Positions 17,338 to 26,233 are shown, counted from the stretch's first letter. The stretch is 64,000 nucleotides of DNA from Roseiarcus sp963835215 (GCA_963835215.1 CAWIES010000002.1:620001-684000); one strand, 5' to 3'. The notes: generated by a model from the letters alone, not told the origin. Translations and numbers: made by a program.

Positions 17338-18159
17338 ATGTCGGAATGGCCGCGTTCGCTCGTTCTGGTCGGGGCGGGCAAGATGGGCGAAGCGATGCTG
17401 CGCGGCTGGCTCGCCGCCGGCCTCGAGCCGGGTCGCGTCACGATCCTCGAGCCAAAACCCTCGCCCGCCATCGTCGAGCTCGCGGCGCAGCGCGCCATCG
17501 CGCTCAACCCCGAACGCAAATCGCTTCGCCCGCCTGACGCGCTGATGCTGGCGATCAAACCGCAGACGCTCGAGGCCGCCGCGCCCGACATCGCGCCGCT
17601 CGCGTCGGCGGACACGCTCGTCGTCTCGATCCTCGCGGGCAAGCGCATCGCCGATCTCGCGTCGCGGCTGCCTCAGGCGCGCGCCTTCGTGCGCGTCATG
17701 TCGAACACGCCCGCCGCGGTCGGGCGCGGCGCCTCGGCGGGGGCGGCGAGCGCGGCGGTGGGCGCAATGCAGCGCCAATGGGTGGAGAGCCTGATGCGCG
17801 CGGTCGGGATGTTCGACTGGCTCGACGACGAGGCGCTGATCGACGCGGTGACCGCTCTCTCCGGCTCCGGTCCCGCCTACGTCTTTGCGCTGGTCGAGGC
17901 GATGGCTGAGGCGGGCGCGACGCTCGGCCTGCCGCGCGAACTCGCCATGCGGCTTGCGCGCGCGACGGTCGAGGGCGCGGGCGAGCTGTTGCATAGCCAA
18001 CCCGAGACCGGCGCCGGCAAGCTGCGCGAAAACGTCACCTCGCCCGGCGGCACGACCGCCGCCGCGCTCGCCGTGCTGCAGGCGCCCGATGGGCTGGCCG
18101 CGCTGATGACGCGCGCGGTTGCCGCCGCTCATCGTCGCGCGGGCGAACTGGCGGGATGA
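17338..18159 (+). CDS. proC: Pyrroline-5-carboxylate reductase
   Basis: The 273-residue protein reduces pyrroline-5-carboxylate to proline with NAD(P)H. The N-terminal Rossmann motif is VLVGAGKMGEAML; ALMLAIKPQ and VRVMSNTPAAVGRG are family motifs; the C-terminal domain holds TALSGSGPAYVFALVEA and LRENVTSPGGTTAAAL, the substrate-binding signature. Length and order match ProC fully. It is flanked upstream by the paired repeat and ends four bases before the stop of a convergent SDR gene. Confidence 0.94.
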   Translation: MSEWPRSLVLVGAGKMGEAMLRGWLAAGLEPGRVTILEPKPSPAIVELAAQRAIALNPERKSLRPPDALMLAIKPQTLEAAAPDIAPLASADTLVVSILAGKRIADLASRLPQARAFVRVMSNTPAAVGRGASAGAASAAVGAMQRQWVESLMRAVGMFDWLDDEALIDAVTALSGSGPAYVFALVEAMAEAGATLGLPRELAMRLARATVEGAGELLHSQPETGAGKLRENVTSPGGTTAAALAVLQAPDGLAALMTRAVAAAHRRAGELAG

Positions 18160-18163
18160 GCGG

Positions 18164-18886
18164 CTAGGCCGCCAGGCGCAAGCCGCCGTCGCAAACCAGC
18201 ACGTGGCCACTCATAAAACCGTCGGCGATCAGGAAAGCGATCGCCTTGGCGATATCGTCGCCGGTCCCGACACGCCCGACCGGCGTCCTGCTGGCGAAAT
18301 TCGCGAAGGCGCCCTGGCGCTGCTCGGCGTCCATGAAATCCCACCAGGCGGTGTCGACAACGCCCGGCGACACCGCATTGACGCGGAGCGGGCGCAGCTC
18401 GGCGGCAAGGATTGGCGCGGCGATGCTGAGCGCCCCGTTCGCCGTGGCGAGCCCGACCGTTCCCGGCGCCGCCATCTGGGCCGAAACGGCAGCGACGAAG
18501 GTGATCGAACCGTCTTTGCGAATGGTCGGCAGAGCGGCCTGGGCGCAGGAAAGATGCGGCCAGAATTTCTCCTCGAAGCCGCGCCGCACCTCGGCAAGGT
18601 CGAGTGTCGCGAAAGGGCCGATGCCGCGCCCGCTGCCCAAGGCGAGCACGAGATGATCGAAGGCGCCGATCGCGCGGAAGAATTCGCGCACTTGATCCGG
18701 ATTCGCGCCGTCGAGCGAGACGACTTCAGCGCCGGCGCCGAGCGAATCGCGCGCGGCTGCGAGGCGGCCTTCGCTGCGGCCGGCGACCGTGACTTTCAGG
18801 CCGGCGTCAATCAGGCGGCGTGCGGTCGCCAGGCCGATGCCCGAGGTGCCGCCGATGATGACGGCGTGCTCGTTTGTGTTGGTCAT
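18164..18886 (-). CDS. Divergent short-chain dehydrogenase/reductase lacking the usual Tyr-Lys pair
   Basis: The 240-residue protein has an SDR fold: GGTSGIGLATARRL (TGxxxGxG type), VTVAGRS, a VSLDGAN segment, VAAVSAQ with the catalytic Ser, and VNAVSPGVVDTAWW. Where YxxxK should stand it reads GLATANGAL, so both catalytic Tyr and Lys are replaced. This matches a known group of atypical SDRs whose activity is unclear. ATG at 18886 has AGGAG at ideal spacing; the longer frame is an artefact. It overlaps the next SDR gene by four bases and is translated after it, forming an operon facing the XRE-MmyB regulator. Confidence 0.85.
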   Translation of the reverse strand: MTNTNEHAVIIGGTSGIGLATARRLIDAGLKVTVAGRSEGRLAAARDSLGAGAEVVSLDGANPDQVREFFRAIGAFDHLVLALGSGRGIGPFATLDLAEVRRGFEEKFWPHLSCAQAALPTIRKDGSITFVAAVSAQMAAPGTVGLATANGALSIAAPILAAELRPLRVNAVSPGVVDTAWWDFMDAEQRQGAFANFASRTPVGRVGTGDDIAKAIAFLIADGFMSGHVLVCDGGLRLAA

Positions 18887-19743
18887 GTATTTGGCTCCTG
18901 TGCGAGAGATCGATCGGGAAATGAGGCGAGGCCGACGAGTTCGCCGCTGAGCGCGCGCAGCCGCTCGCGCGCCTTCGGATCGTAGGCTTGCGCGTTGGCC
19001 CGCGTTTCCTCGAGCCCATCGAAATAGAGGCCGCTGCGCCCTTCGAGCGCCGGCGAGATCGCCAGCTCGAGGATGGCGCGCGCGCCCTGTTCGACCGTGC
19101 TCCAGGGCGTCACGCCGGCCTCGCGCACCATGGTGGTCGCCATGTAGCTCGCCGGATGCAGGCAATTGACGGTGACGCCGGTCCCTTGAAGCTCGTCGGC
19201 GAGATCGACGGTGAAGAGGATCTGCGCGAGTTTGCTCTGCATGTAGGCCCTCGCGCCGGAATAGCCGCGGGCCAGCATGACGTCGTTGAAATCGATCGCC
19301 TGCTGGCCGGCTGAGGAAACGTTGACGATGCGTGCGGGCGCGCTGGCGCGGAGCAGCGGCAAGAGCCGCATCGTCAGCGCGAACCCTGAGAGGTAATTGA
19401 CGGCGAAGCGCATCTCATGGCCCGCCGCGTTGACGCTTCGCCCTCCGGCGGCCCCGCCTGTGCCGATGCCCGCGTTGTTGATGAGAAGGTCGAGCCGAGG
19501 CGTCGACGCCAGCACCGACTCGGCGAGCGAGCGCACTTCGGCGAGATCGGAAAGGTCCGCCGCGATGAAGCGGGCGCGCCCGCCGGCGGCCTCGATTTCG
19601 CCGACCACCTGGCGCCCGCGCCCGCCGTCGCGGCCGTGGACGATGACCTCCATCCCGCTTTCGGCGAGCGACACGGCGACCGCCCGCCCGACGCCGTCGG
19701 TCGAGCCGGTCACCAGAGCAATCTTGCCTGTCAGATCGGACAT
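18883..19743 (-). CDS. Short-chain dehydrogenase/reductase (retinol-dehydrogenase-like)
   Basis: The 286-residue protein is a classical SDR. It has TGSTDGVGRAVA (cofactor glycine motif), NNAGIG, NVSSAG with catalytic Ser, and the active-site pair in YMQSK. The long C-terminus with DGLEETRANAQAYD resembles the retinol dehydrogenase/WWOX-like subgroup of bacterial SDRs. AGGAGG lies just before the ATG at 19743. It is the first gene of a two-gene operon divergent from the XRE-MmyB regulator, an arrangement common for that regulator family. Confidence 0.88.
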   Translation of the reverse strand: MSDLTGKIALVTGSTDGVGRAVAVSLAESGMEVIVHGRDGGRGRQVVGEIEAAGGRARFIAADLSDLAEVRSLAESVLASTPRLDLLINNAGIGTGGAAGGRSVNAAGHEMRFAVNYLSGFALTMRLLPLLRASAPARIVNVSSAGQQAIDFNDVMLARGYSGARAYMQSKLAQILFTVDLADELQGTGVTVNCLHPASYMATTMVREAGVTPWSTVEQGARAILELAISPALEGRSGLYFDGLEETRANAQAYDPKARERLRALSGELVGLASFPDRSLAQEPNT

Positions 19744-19816
19744 TGCCGCCTCCTGTCCCCGTCCAGGACAGAGATGGCGCCTGCGGGCCGCGGCAAACAG
19801 TTCTCATTTTATCCTG

Positions 19817-19835
19817 GTATTGATACTGCTATAGT
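19817..19835. promoter_or_regulatory. Palindrome and -10 element between the SDR operon and its putative regulator
   Basis: The palindrome GTATTGATAC (19817-19826) lies just upstream of TATAGT (19830-19835), a fair -10 for the rightward regulator gene. Transcription would then start at about 19842, two bases before the ATG at 19844, implying a leaderless message. Binding by the XRE-MmyB protein is inferred from position only. Confidence 0.4.
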
Positions 19836-19843
19836 AAGCCCCG

Positions 19844-20728
19844 ATGCCCGCCCAAACCCCCGCCGCTGACGACATCCGCACCCGCGAGCTGGGCGCGTTT
19901 CTGCGCTCGCGCCGCGCGCGTCTCACGCCTGCCAACGTCGGCCTGCCCGCCGGCGCGCGCCGCCGCACGCCGGGGCTTCGCCGCGAAGAGGTCGCCATGC
20001 TCGCCGGGGTCGGGACCACCTGGTACACGTGGCTGGAGCAAGGGCGCGACGTTAAGCCCTCCATCGAGACGCTCAGCGCGATCGGCGAGGCGCTGCGGCT
20101 CGACGCCGCCGAGAAGCGCCATCTCTACATCCTCGCCGGGCGCCAGCCGCCGAGCCCGCGACCCAGCCTGCCCGAACAGGTCGAGGAGCCGCTGCGCCGC
20201 ACGCTGGCGAGCCTGACGATCCAGCCCGCATACATCATGGGGCGCCGCTGGGACGTGCTCGCCTGGAACCGCGCCGCCGAAGTGATCTTCGGCGACTACG
20301 GCGCGCTCGCGGGCGACGCGCGCAACATCATGCATCTTCTATTCACCGACCAGCATCACCGGCGTCTGCTGATCGATTGGGAAGACCTGGCGCGCATGGC
20401 GCTCGGCCGTTTTCGCGCCGAAAGCGCAAAGTATATCGGCGACCCCGATTTCGAGCGGCTGATCGCGCTGTTGACTGCGGCTAGCCCGCAATTCCGCACC
20501 TGGTGGCCCGAGCGCGACGTCATTCGCCAGCTCTCCGGCGTCAAGACGATCCGTCACCCCATTGCCGGCGGCATGAGGTTCGAACACATGAGCTTTTCGA
20601 TCGACGATGGCTCCGACATGAAGCTGATCGTCTATACGCCGCTCGTCGAGGACGACACCGTGGCCAAGATGACCACGTTGCTCGACGCCGCGGCTGAGAG
20701 TCGCCCGCGTGTTGACGAGACAGTGTGA
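19844..20728 (+). CDS. XRE-family regulator with MmyB-like ligand-binding domain
   Basis: The 294-residue protein joins an N-terminal helix-turn-helix (TRELGAFLRSRRARL, RRTPGLRREEVAMLAGV, TWYTWLEQGRDVKPSIETLSAIGEAL) to a PAS-like MmyB domain (GRRWDVLAWNRAAEVIFGDY, FERLIALL, WWPERDVI). Relatives are widespread, usually beside an SDR or oxidoreductase gene that they control, and may bind fatty-acid-like ligands. The divergent SDR pair is the probable target. No ribosome site precedes the ATG. Confidence 0.88.
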   Translation: MPAQTPAADDIRTRELGAFLRSRRARLTPANVGLPAGARRRTPGLRREEVAMLAGVGTTWYTWLEQGRDVKPSIETLSAIGEALRLDAAEKRHLYILAGRQPPSPRPSLPEQVEEPLRRTLASLTIQPAYIMGRRWDVLAWNRAAEVIFGDYGALAGDARNIMHLLFTDQHHRRLLIDWEDLARMALGRFRAESAKYIGDPDFERLIALLTAASPQFRTWWPERDVIRQLSGVKTIRHPIAGGMRFEHMSFSIDDGSDMKLIVYTPLVEDDTVAKMTTLLDAAAESRPRVDETV

Positions 20729-20819
20729 AGGGACGCGGCGTCGCCTCTTTTTCGCCCGCCAGTTTGGCGATACTGCTTGGACGGGCTAAACGGATCGCGA
20801 CCGGACGATGGAGGCGCGT

Positions 20820-21542
20820 ATGGCGCAGGAGAAGCAGGCCAAGGGCGACGCACCGCTCGCCGACCCGCGCGCGCGCATCGTCGACGCGCTGATGGCGCTC
20901 GCCGCCGAGCGGCGCTTTGAAGAGATCGCGATCCACGACATTGCCGAGCGGGCCGGCGTATCGCTTGCCGACTTCCGCGACGTTTTTCCCTCCAAGGGCG
21001 CCGTGCTTGGCGGTTTCACCCGCCGCATCGACCGCGCGGCGCTGTCGCATCACGATGACGAACTGGCGCGCGAAGCGCCGCGCGAGCGGCTGTTCGACGT
21101 GCTGATGCGCCGGCTCGACGCGATGGCCCCCTATAAGGAAGCCCTGCGCGAGATCACCGGCTGGCTTGCGCGCGACCCACTCGCGGCGCTGGCGATCAAC
21201 CAGTCGCTGGTCAATTCGATGCGCTTCATGCTCGAGGCGGCGGGTCTGGATAGCGAGGGCTTTGGCGGCGCCCTCAAGCTGCAGGGGCTGGCGCTCGCCT
21301 GGCGGCGGATCGTCGGCGTGTGGCTCGACGATGAGCCCGATCTTGCAAAGACGCTCGCAGCGCTCGACCGCGAACTGACCCGCGGCGAGCGCGCGATCTC
21401 CGGCATTGACGGGCTGGAGCGGATCGTCGCCCCGCTCGCGGCGACGGCGCGAGCGGCGTTCGCGCAGGGACGGCGCGCGAGTGAAGCGGTGCGCCGGCGC
21501 GCACGCAGCGCCAGCGGGTCTGAGCCGGCCGATCGCGGCTGA
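20820..21542 (+). CDS. TetR-like/COQ9-like protein
   Basis: A 240-residue protein with an N-terminal helix-turn-helix of TetR type (RIVDALMALAAERRFEEIAIHDIAERAGVSLADFRDVFPSKGAVL split over about 17-55). The C-terminal part (RLFDVLMRRLDAMAPYKEALREI, then a conserved VWLDDEPDLAKTLAALDREL) resembles COQ9-like proteins often annotated as TetR in Rhizobiales. It may be a regulator or a lipid-binding ubiquinone factor. ATG at 20820 is preceded by GGAGG, which favours it over the ATG at 20808. It stands alone, in the same direction as its neighbours. Confidence 0.72.
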   Translation: MAQEKQAKGDAPLADPRARIVDALMALAAERRFEEIAIHDIAERAGVSLADFRDVFPSKGAVLGGFTRRIDRAALSHHDDELAREAPRERLFDVLMRRLDAMAPYKEALREITGWLARDPLAALAINQSLVNSMRFMLEAAGLDSEGFGGALKLQGLALAWRRIVGVWLDDEPDLAKTLAALDRELTRGERAISGIDGLERIVAPLAATARAAFAQGRRASEAVRRRARSASGSEPADRG

Positions 21543-21716
21543 GGCGAGGATTGCTTCAAATTCGAAGCAATGGCGAAAGGCGGCGCTCGCCATGGCGGGC
21601 GAATCAGCGCCAAATAGCCTTAATTCATAGCGGTTTAACTAAGTCTGTTAGCCCCCGTGGCGCCCTCGGGCCGCATGCTGACCTCACGAATTTTTCGGCT
21701 GAGGAAAGCGACCACC

Positions 21717-22262
21717 ATGGAACTCGCCCCCAAGCACACGGCTTTCGCGCCGCGCGGTTTCGCCGCGCCCGACCCGCGCGCCGATGGCCGGCGACGGCTG
21801 GTGCGCCTTGACGGCGATAAGGTCGCCATCCACCGCGTGGTCGGCGGGGTGTTCATGCGCGTCACCGTGCCAACCAGCGCCTACCGCGGCGTCGCGCTGC
21901 GCGTCATCGATGCGCGCGAGGACGGTTTTTCCTACGAGATTCGCCTTGTTCACGCCGACCCCGACCTTAGCGTCGCGCTGGCTGAGACTCGCGACGACAG
22001 CGAAGTGCAGGCGGAATGGCGCCTATGGGCGCGCGTCCTCGGCCTGCCGGCGCTGGTCGAGCGGGTCGAGGGTCGTGACGAGCCGGACGAGACGATGCTC
22101 GGCCGAGTTGCGGTTAAGCCGGTGGCGCCGCGCCGGCGCGGCAAGGCGATCGCCGGCCGCCGCCCACGCTTTCTCGCCCGCCGCAGAATCGGCCGGCAGG
22201 AGTTGTGCGTTGACGTCCCGAAGGTCGAGGAGATGTTCGGCGGCCCGGACTACGAGCGCTGA
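21717..22262 (+). CDS. DUF6101 family protein
   Basis: The 181-residue protein is basic at its C-terminus (RRRGKAIAGRRPRFLARRRIGR) and has a conserved central part: VRLDGDKVAIHRVVGGVFMRVTVPTSAYRGVAL and EVQAEWRLWARVLGLPALVE. This pattern matches a conserved Hyphomicrobiales family of unknown function. No signal peptide or membrane segment is present, so it is probably cytosolic; the basic tail could contact nucleic acid. ATG at 21717 has GAGGAAAG upstream. Confidence 0.65.
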   Translation: MELAPKHTAFAPRGFAAPDPRADGRRRLVRLDGDKVAIHRVVGGVFMRVTVPTSAYRGVALRVIDAREDGFSYEIRLVHADPDLSVALAETRDDSEVQAEWRLWARVLGLPALVERVEGRDEPDETMLGRVAVKPVAPRRRGKAIAGRRPRFLARRRIGRQELCVDVPKVEEMFGGPDYER

Positions 22263-22364
22263 GGCGCTGACGCGGCTGTACCGCTGAGGCCCGGGTACGC
22301 TTTTCTCGCCTTTCCACCTCGCCGTCCCTGGCCCCGGCCGGCTACGCGCTCTATCTCAGGCGCC

Positions 22365-22961
22365 ATGCGCACCGACGTCCTCGCGGCGATGACAGCCTTC
22401 TGCTTCGTCGCCGCGGTGACGCCCGGCCCTAACAATCTGATGCTGATGACGTCAGGGGTGAACTTCGGCTTCCGCCGCACGCTGCCCCATCTGACCGGCG
22501 TCGTCCTCGGCTTCGCGCTGATGGTGGCGCTGGTCGGCTTCGGGCTCGACGCAATCTTTTCCCGCTTTCCCGCCCTGTTGCCGGCGATGCGTTATCTCGG
22601 CGCCGCCTACATGCTGTGGCTCGCGTACAAGATCGCAACCGCAGGACCGGTGCGCGAAGGAGAAAGCGGCGGCGCGCCGCTCGGCTTCTTCGCCGCAATG
22701 GCGTTCCAATGGGTCAATCCCAAAGGTTGGGTGATTGCGGTCAGCGCGTTGACCGCCTATTCCGTCGTCGACGACTACGCGCGCAATGTCGCAATCGTCG
22801 CGCTCACTTATCTTGCAATCGGCTTCCCGAGCAGCGGCGCCTGGGCGGCGCTCGGCGCGTCGATGCGGCGCGCCCTCGCCGACCCGCGCATCGCCCGGCC
22901 GTTCAACTGGACGATGGCGGCGCTGCTGGTGGCCTCGATCGCAACGGTGTTCGTGGAGTAG
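22365..22961 (+). CDS. LysE/RhtB-family amino acid exporter
   Basis: The 198-residue membrane protein has about six hydrophobic segments and the family motif AVTPGPNNLMLM near the N-terminus, followed by GFRRTLPHLTGVVLG. FQWVNPKGWVIAVSAL in the second half is also diagnostic. Members export lysine, threonine, homoserine or related metabolites. It ends before a strong hairpin and converges on the AMP nucleosidase gene. Confidence 0.88.
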   Translation: MRTDVLAAMTAFCFVAAVTPGPNNLMLMTSGVNFGFRRTLPHLTGVVLGFALMVALVGFGLDAIFSRFPALLPAMRYLGAAYMLWLAYKIATAGPVREGESGGAPLGFFAAMAFQWVNPKGWVIAVSALTAYSVVDDYARNVAIVALTYLAIGFPSSGAWAALGASMRRALADPRIARPFNWTMAALLVASIATVFVE

Positions 22962-22963
22962 CC

Positions 22964-22987
22964 CCCTCTCCCGCTTGCGGGAGAGGG
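22964..22987. terminator. Hairpin between lysE-type and amn genes
   Basis: A perfect 11-base-pair stem, CCCTCTCCCGC (22964-22974) and GCGGGAGAGGG (22977-22987), with a two-base TT between the arms. It sits between two convergent stop codons and could end transcription from both sides, although neither side has a T-run. Confidence 0.55.
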
Positions 22988-22997
22988 AGCGCGGCGT

Positions 22998-24484
22998 TCA
23001 CCGGAACGGCGGCTCGTCGAAGCTGCGCAGCTTGCGCGAGTGCAGCGCGGGCGCTCCTTCGCGCAGCAGCTCCATCGCCGCGATGCCGATCTGCAGGTGC
23101 TCGCCGATCGCCCGCTCGTAGAAGGCGTTGGCCTCGCCGGGCAGCTTGATCTCGCCGTGCAGCGGCTTGTCGGAGACGCACAGCAGCGTGCCGTAGGGCA
23201 CGCGGAAGCGGTAGCCCTGGGTGGCGATGGTCGCCGATTCCATGTCGATGGCGACGGCGCGCGACTGGTTGATGCGGCGGCGCTCCTGCGTCCAGCGCAG
23301 CTCCCAGTTGCGGTCGTCGGTGGTGACGACGGTGCCGGTGCGCAGGCGCGCTTCAGCGCCTCGCCGCTCTCGCCGGTGACGTTCGCCGACCGCCTCCTGC
23401 AGCGCGACCTGCACCTCGGCCGAGCGCCGGGATCGGCACATCCGAGCGGCAGGACGTCGTCGAGCACCTTGTCGTCGCGCAGATAGGCGTGGGCCAGCAC
23501 ATAGTCGCCGATGCTCTGCGATTGCCGCAGGCCGCCGCAGTGGCCGATCATCAGCCAGCAGTGCGGGCGCAGCACCGCGAGGTGGTCGGTGATGGTCTTG
23601 GCGTTGGACGGGCCGACGCCGATGTTGACCAGGCTGACGCCGCGCCCGTCGGCGCGCATCAGATGATAGGCCGGCATCTGGAAGCGGTGCCAGACGATGG
23701 CGGCGGCGAGCGCCTCCGCCTCCTCGGGGGTGGAGCTCGAGTCGATGACGACGTTGCCCGGCAGCACCAGCTTGATGACCGAACCGGCGCGCAACTGTTC
23801 GAGCCCCCAGTGGATGAACTGGTCGACGTAGCGGTGATAATTGGTCAGCAGCACCCAGGGCTGCATCGCCCGCCAATCCGAGCCGGTGTAGTGGACGAGC
23901 CGGCGCAGCGAATAATCGACCCGCGTCGCGTCGAACAGCGCGATTGGCCGCTCGAAACCGAGGCGAATTTCAAATGCGCCGTCGGCGATCTCGTCGCCGA
24001 CCGCCGCGAGCGAAGGCGCAGGGAAAAATCGCGCGAGTTCGGCGGCATTGGCGCCGCCGCGACCGAGCTCGTCGCCGCTTTCGAAGACGTAAGGATAGGG
24101 AATTTCCTGCGCGCCGACCCCGACCTCGATCGAGGCGCCGAATTCATCGACCAGCGGCTCGAGCTGCTCGAGCAGATAGCGGCGGAAATCTTCGGGCTGG
24201 GTTACAGTCGTCGAATAGACGCCGGGCTCGCTGAACTTGGCGAAGGCGCGGGCGCTGGAGGGCGGCACCGTGTCGGGCTGGTAGGTGACCCGCAACTCGG
24301 GATAGCGGAAGCGCGCGCGCACCGCCGCCGTCGGCGCCTCGCCATCGACAAGGTATTGCTCGACCGCGGCGCGCAGCGCGCCGGTCGCCTGCGCATAGAG
24401 CGCAGCGAGCCGGTCGACCGCTTGCGTGGGCGTATCGACGTGTTTGAAATTTCCGGACAAGCCGGGGTCCGCAATCTTTTGCAC
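22998..24484 (-). CDS. amn: AMP nucleosidase, frameshifted in this sequence
   Basis: The enzyme hydrolyses AMP to adenine and ribose 5-phosphate. The N-terminal AMP nucleosidase domain runs from the GTG at 24484 (AGGAG just upstream), and the nucleoside phosphorylase-like part holds LVNIGVGPSNAKTITDHLAVLRPHCWLMIGHCGG and, near the C-terminus, VAIDMESATIATQGYRFRVPYGTLLCVSDKP. Between 23443 and 23346 the frame changes four times: three extra bases (TCGG contexts near 23443, 23420 and 23387) and one missing base near 23348. Repair gives 494 residues, normal for Amn, with a plausible DVPIPALAEVQVALQEAVANVTGESG across the damaged part. Confidence 0.82.
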
Positions 24485-24519
24485 GGCTCCTAGCCCTCGC
24501 TTTCGTTAAGGCGCTCGCG

Positions 24520-24873
24520 TCACGGCTTGGCGGCGATGCAAGCGATCTCGACCGAATAGACCGGCGCGACGAGCTTGGCTTCGACCGTGGCCCGCGCCGG
24601 CGGCGCGCCCTTGGCGACCCAGGCGTCCCACACCGGGTTCATCTTCTCGAAAGTCGTGATGTCCGCAAGATAGATCGTCGCCGACAGTAGGTGCGTCTTA
24701 TCGGTCCCAGCTTCCGCCAGCAGCTTGTCGATCGCGGCCAGAACCTGCTTCGTCTGCTCAGCGACGCTTTGGCCCGCCGGTTGGGCGGCGACCTGGCCGG
24801 CAAGATAGACCGTGTCGCCGTGGACGACCGCCTGCGACATGCGCGTGCCGACGCCAATTCGATGGATGCTCAT
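24520..24873 (-). CDS. RidA family protein (reactive enamine/imine deaminase)
   Basis: The 117-residue protein is of the YjgF/RidA family. It keeps the substrate-binding arginine and context (PPARATVEAKLVAP, near 95) and the late glutamate in VEIACIA. Family members hydrolyse 2-aminoacrylate-type enamines released by PLP enzymes; this one is closer to the general RidA clade than to a specialised one, as far as motifs show. It lies between amn and the DUF1993 gene on the same strand. Confidence 0.88.
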   Translation of the reverse strand: MSIHRIGVGTRMSQAVVHGDTVYLAGQVAAQPAGQSVAEQTKQVLAAIDKLLAEAGTDKTHLLSATIYLADITTFEKMNPVWDAWVAKGAPPARATVEAKLVAPVYSVEIACIAAKP

Positions 24874-24897
24874 GGAATGCCTTTCGTGAGGGAATGC

Positions 24898-25425
24898 TCA
24901 GATCGTGGTGACGCGCGGAGTCTCGCCAAGATAGTCGCGCTTGCCGATCGGCGCGCCAGCGTAGCGCAGGATGTCGTAAGCGGTGACGAGATGGAAATAG
25001 AAATTGGGCAACGCGTAGTGGGCGAGATAGTCGGCGCCGAGCATCTTGGCTTTGACGTTCCGACCGGCGGGGAAAACCACATCGCGCGCCGCGCCCGCGT
25101 CGAAGGCCGCCGGATCGATCTTGGCCAGCACGTCGAGAGTTCGCTGGATGCGGGTCTTGAGCTCGCCGAGCGTCGTCTCGTTGTCCTCCATCGGCGTCGG
25201 CTCGACATTGGCGACCCGCACCGCGGCGTTCTTGGCGTTGTCGCAGGCGGTCTGCACCTGACGCGCGAAGGACAGCATGTCGGGCCGCAGGCGCATCGAG
25301 ACATAGACCGCCGGGTCGAACTTCGCCTCGACGGCGTGCGCCTCCGCCTTGTCGATGATGGCGGACAGCGCCTTGAGCGAACGTTCGTAGACGGGAATGC
25401 TCGACTGATAGGGTGAAAATGACAT
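24898..25425 (-). CDS. DUF1993 domain-containing protein
   Basis: The 175-residue protein fits DUF1993 over its full length: an N-terminal SIPVYERSLKALSAIIDKAEAHA, MRLRPDMLSFARQVQTACDNAK in the middle, and LPNFYFHLVTAYDILRYAGAPIGKRDYLG at the C-terminus. The helical pattern and placement of His and Asp recall DinB-like four-helix bundles that bind metals, but function is unknown. It precedes the RidA gene by 24 bases on the same strand. Confidence 0.8.
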   Translation of the reverse strand: MSFSPYQSSIPVYERSLKALSAIIDKAEAHAVEAKFDPAVYVSMRLRPDMLSFARQVQTACDNAKNAAVRVANVEPTPMEDNETTLGELKTRIQRTLDVLAKIDPAAFDAGAARDVVFPAGRNVKAKMLGADYLAHYALPNFYFHLVTAYDILRYAGAPIGKRDYLGETPRVTTI

Positions 25426-25543
25426 GACGGGCGGTTCCTCACCGGTTGGCGCGACCAAAGGGCGCGCAACTTGCGCTTTATGATCGCCGATTTCAACGGG
25501 ACGACGACGTAAACTCTCGCCGCGCCGCCAAGCTCGCTGGCGC

Positions 25544-26122
25544 TCAGGCCAACGCCGCCTCGGCGAGGCTGGTCGCATAGGCGCGCACGTCGTCCGGCCA
25601 AGTGGCGACATGGCGCGCGAAGCGCAGTCGGTCCTTGGCGTAGAGCGCGCGCGTCGCCTCCTCGTAGCCGGTTAGATCGCCCGCCATCGCGGTCATGAAT
25701 TTGAAGGCGGCGTCCTGCGAGGCGCGCGTCTGCTGCTTGGCGCCGCCTGAGCGCCGCGCCTCCTCGACCAGACGGCGGATCGCGGCGGAGGCGCCGCCGG
25801 GCTGGGCGGCGAGCCATTCCCAGTGGCGCGGCAACAGCGTCACTTCGCGGGCGACGACGCCAAGGCTCGGCCGGCCGCGCCCTTGGGGCGCAGGCGGCGT
25901 CTCGCCTGCCGCCGCCGCGAGCCGGGCGGCGATCTCCGGCCGGGACCCACGCAAATCGAGGTCGATCAGCGCCCCGGTCGTGTCGTCGAAGGCGAGCAGC
26001 GGCCCCTCGGCGCCGGCGGCGCTTGCCGCCTTGACGGCCAGCGCGACGTCGATCAGGGCCCCGAAAGCGAGGCGACGCTCGCCGTCGAAGGCGGTGCAGG
26101 GATTGGCGAGACGATCCGACAT
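25544..26122 (-). CDS. DUF2239 family protein
   Basis: A 192-residue cytosolic protein matching DUF2239: an N-terminal TAFDGERRLAFGALIDVALAVK, then LLAFDDTTGALIDLDLRGS, GRGRPSLGVVAREVTLLPRHWEWLAAQPGGASAAIRRLVEEAR, and FKFMTAMAGDLTGYEEATRALYA, each split by variable linkers. The middle part resembles a DNA-binding ribbon-helix-helix-like or MetJ-like segment, but no function is known. ATG at 26122 is used since the upstream nine residues lack conservation. A long palindrome stands 23 bases before the start and may control it. Confidence 0.75.
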   Translation of the reverse strand: MSDRLANPCTAFDGERRLAFGALIDVALAVKAASAAGAEGPLLAFDDTTGALIDLDLRGSRPEIAARLAAAAGETPPAPQGRGRPSLGVVAREVTLLPRHWEWLAAQPGGASAAIRRLVEEARRSGGAKQQTRASQDAAFKFMTAMAGDLTGYEEATRALYAKDRLRFARHVATWPDDVRAYATSLAEAALA

Positions 26123-26144
26123 TGTCAGGCTCCGAAGGAATGTC

Positions 26145-26172
26145 CGCAATTATCACCCGGGCGATAATTGCG
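26145..26172. promoter_or_regulatory. 28-base near-perfect palindrome upstream of the DUF2239 gene
   Basis: CGCAATTATC (26145-26154) and GATAATTGCG (26163-26172) form 10-base arms around ACCCGGGC; only one pair of the whole 28 bases is mismatched. A second, weaker dyad centred on ATCCGGAT follows at about 26183-26190. The AT-rich arms stand out in a GC-rich background. It looks like an operator; the bound regulator is unknown. Confidence 0.5.
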
Positions 26173-26233
26173 AGACTAATTTCATCCGGATATAAATACT
26201 AGACGGTCGGAATTCAAGGGCGGTCCGGGGCCG

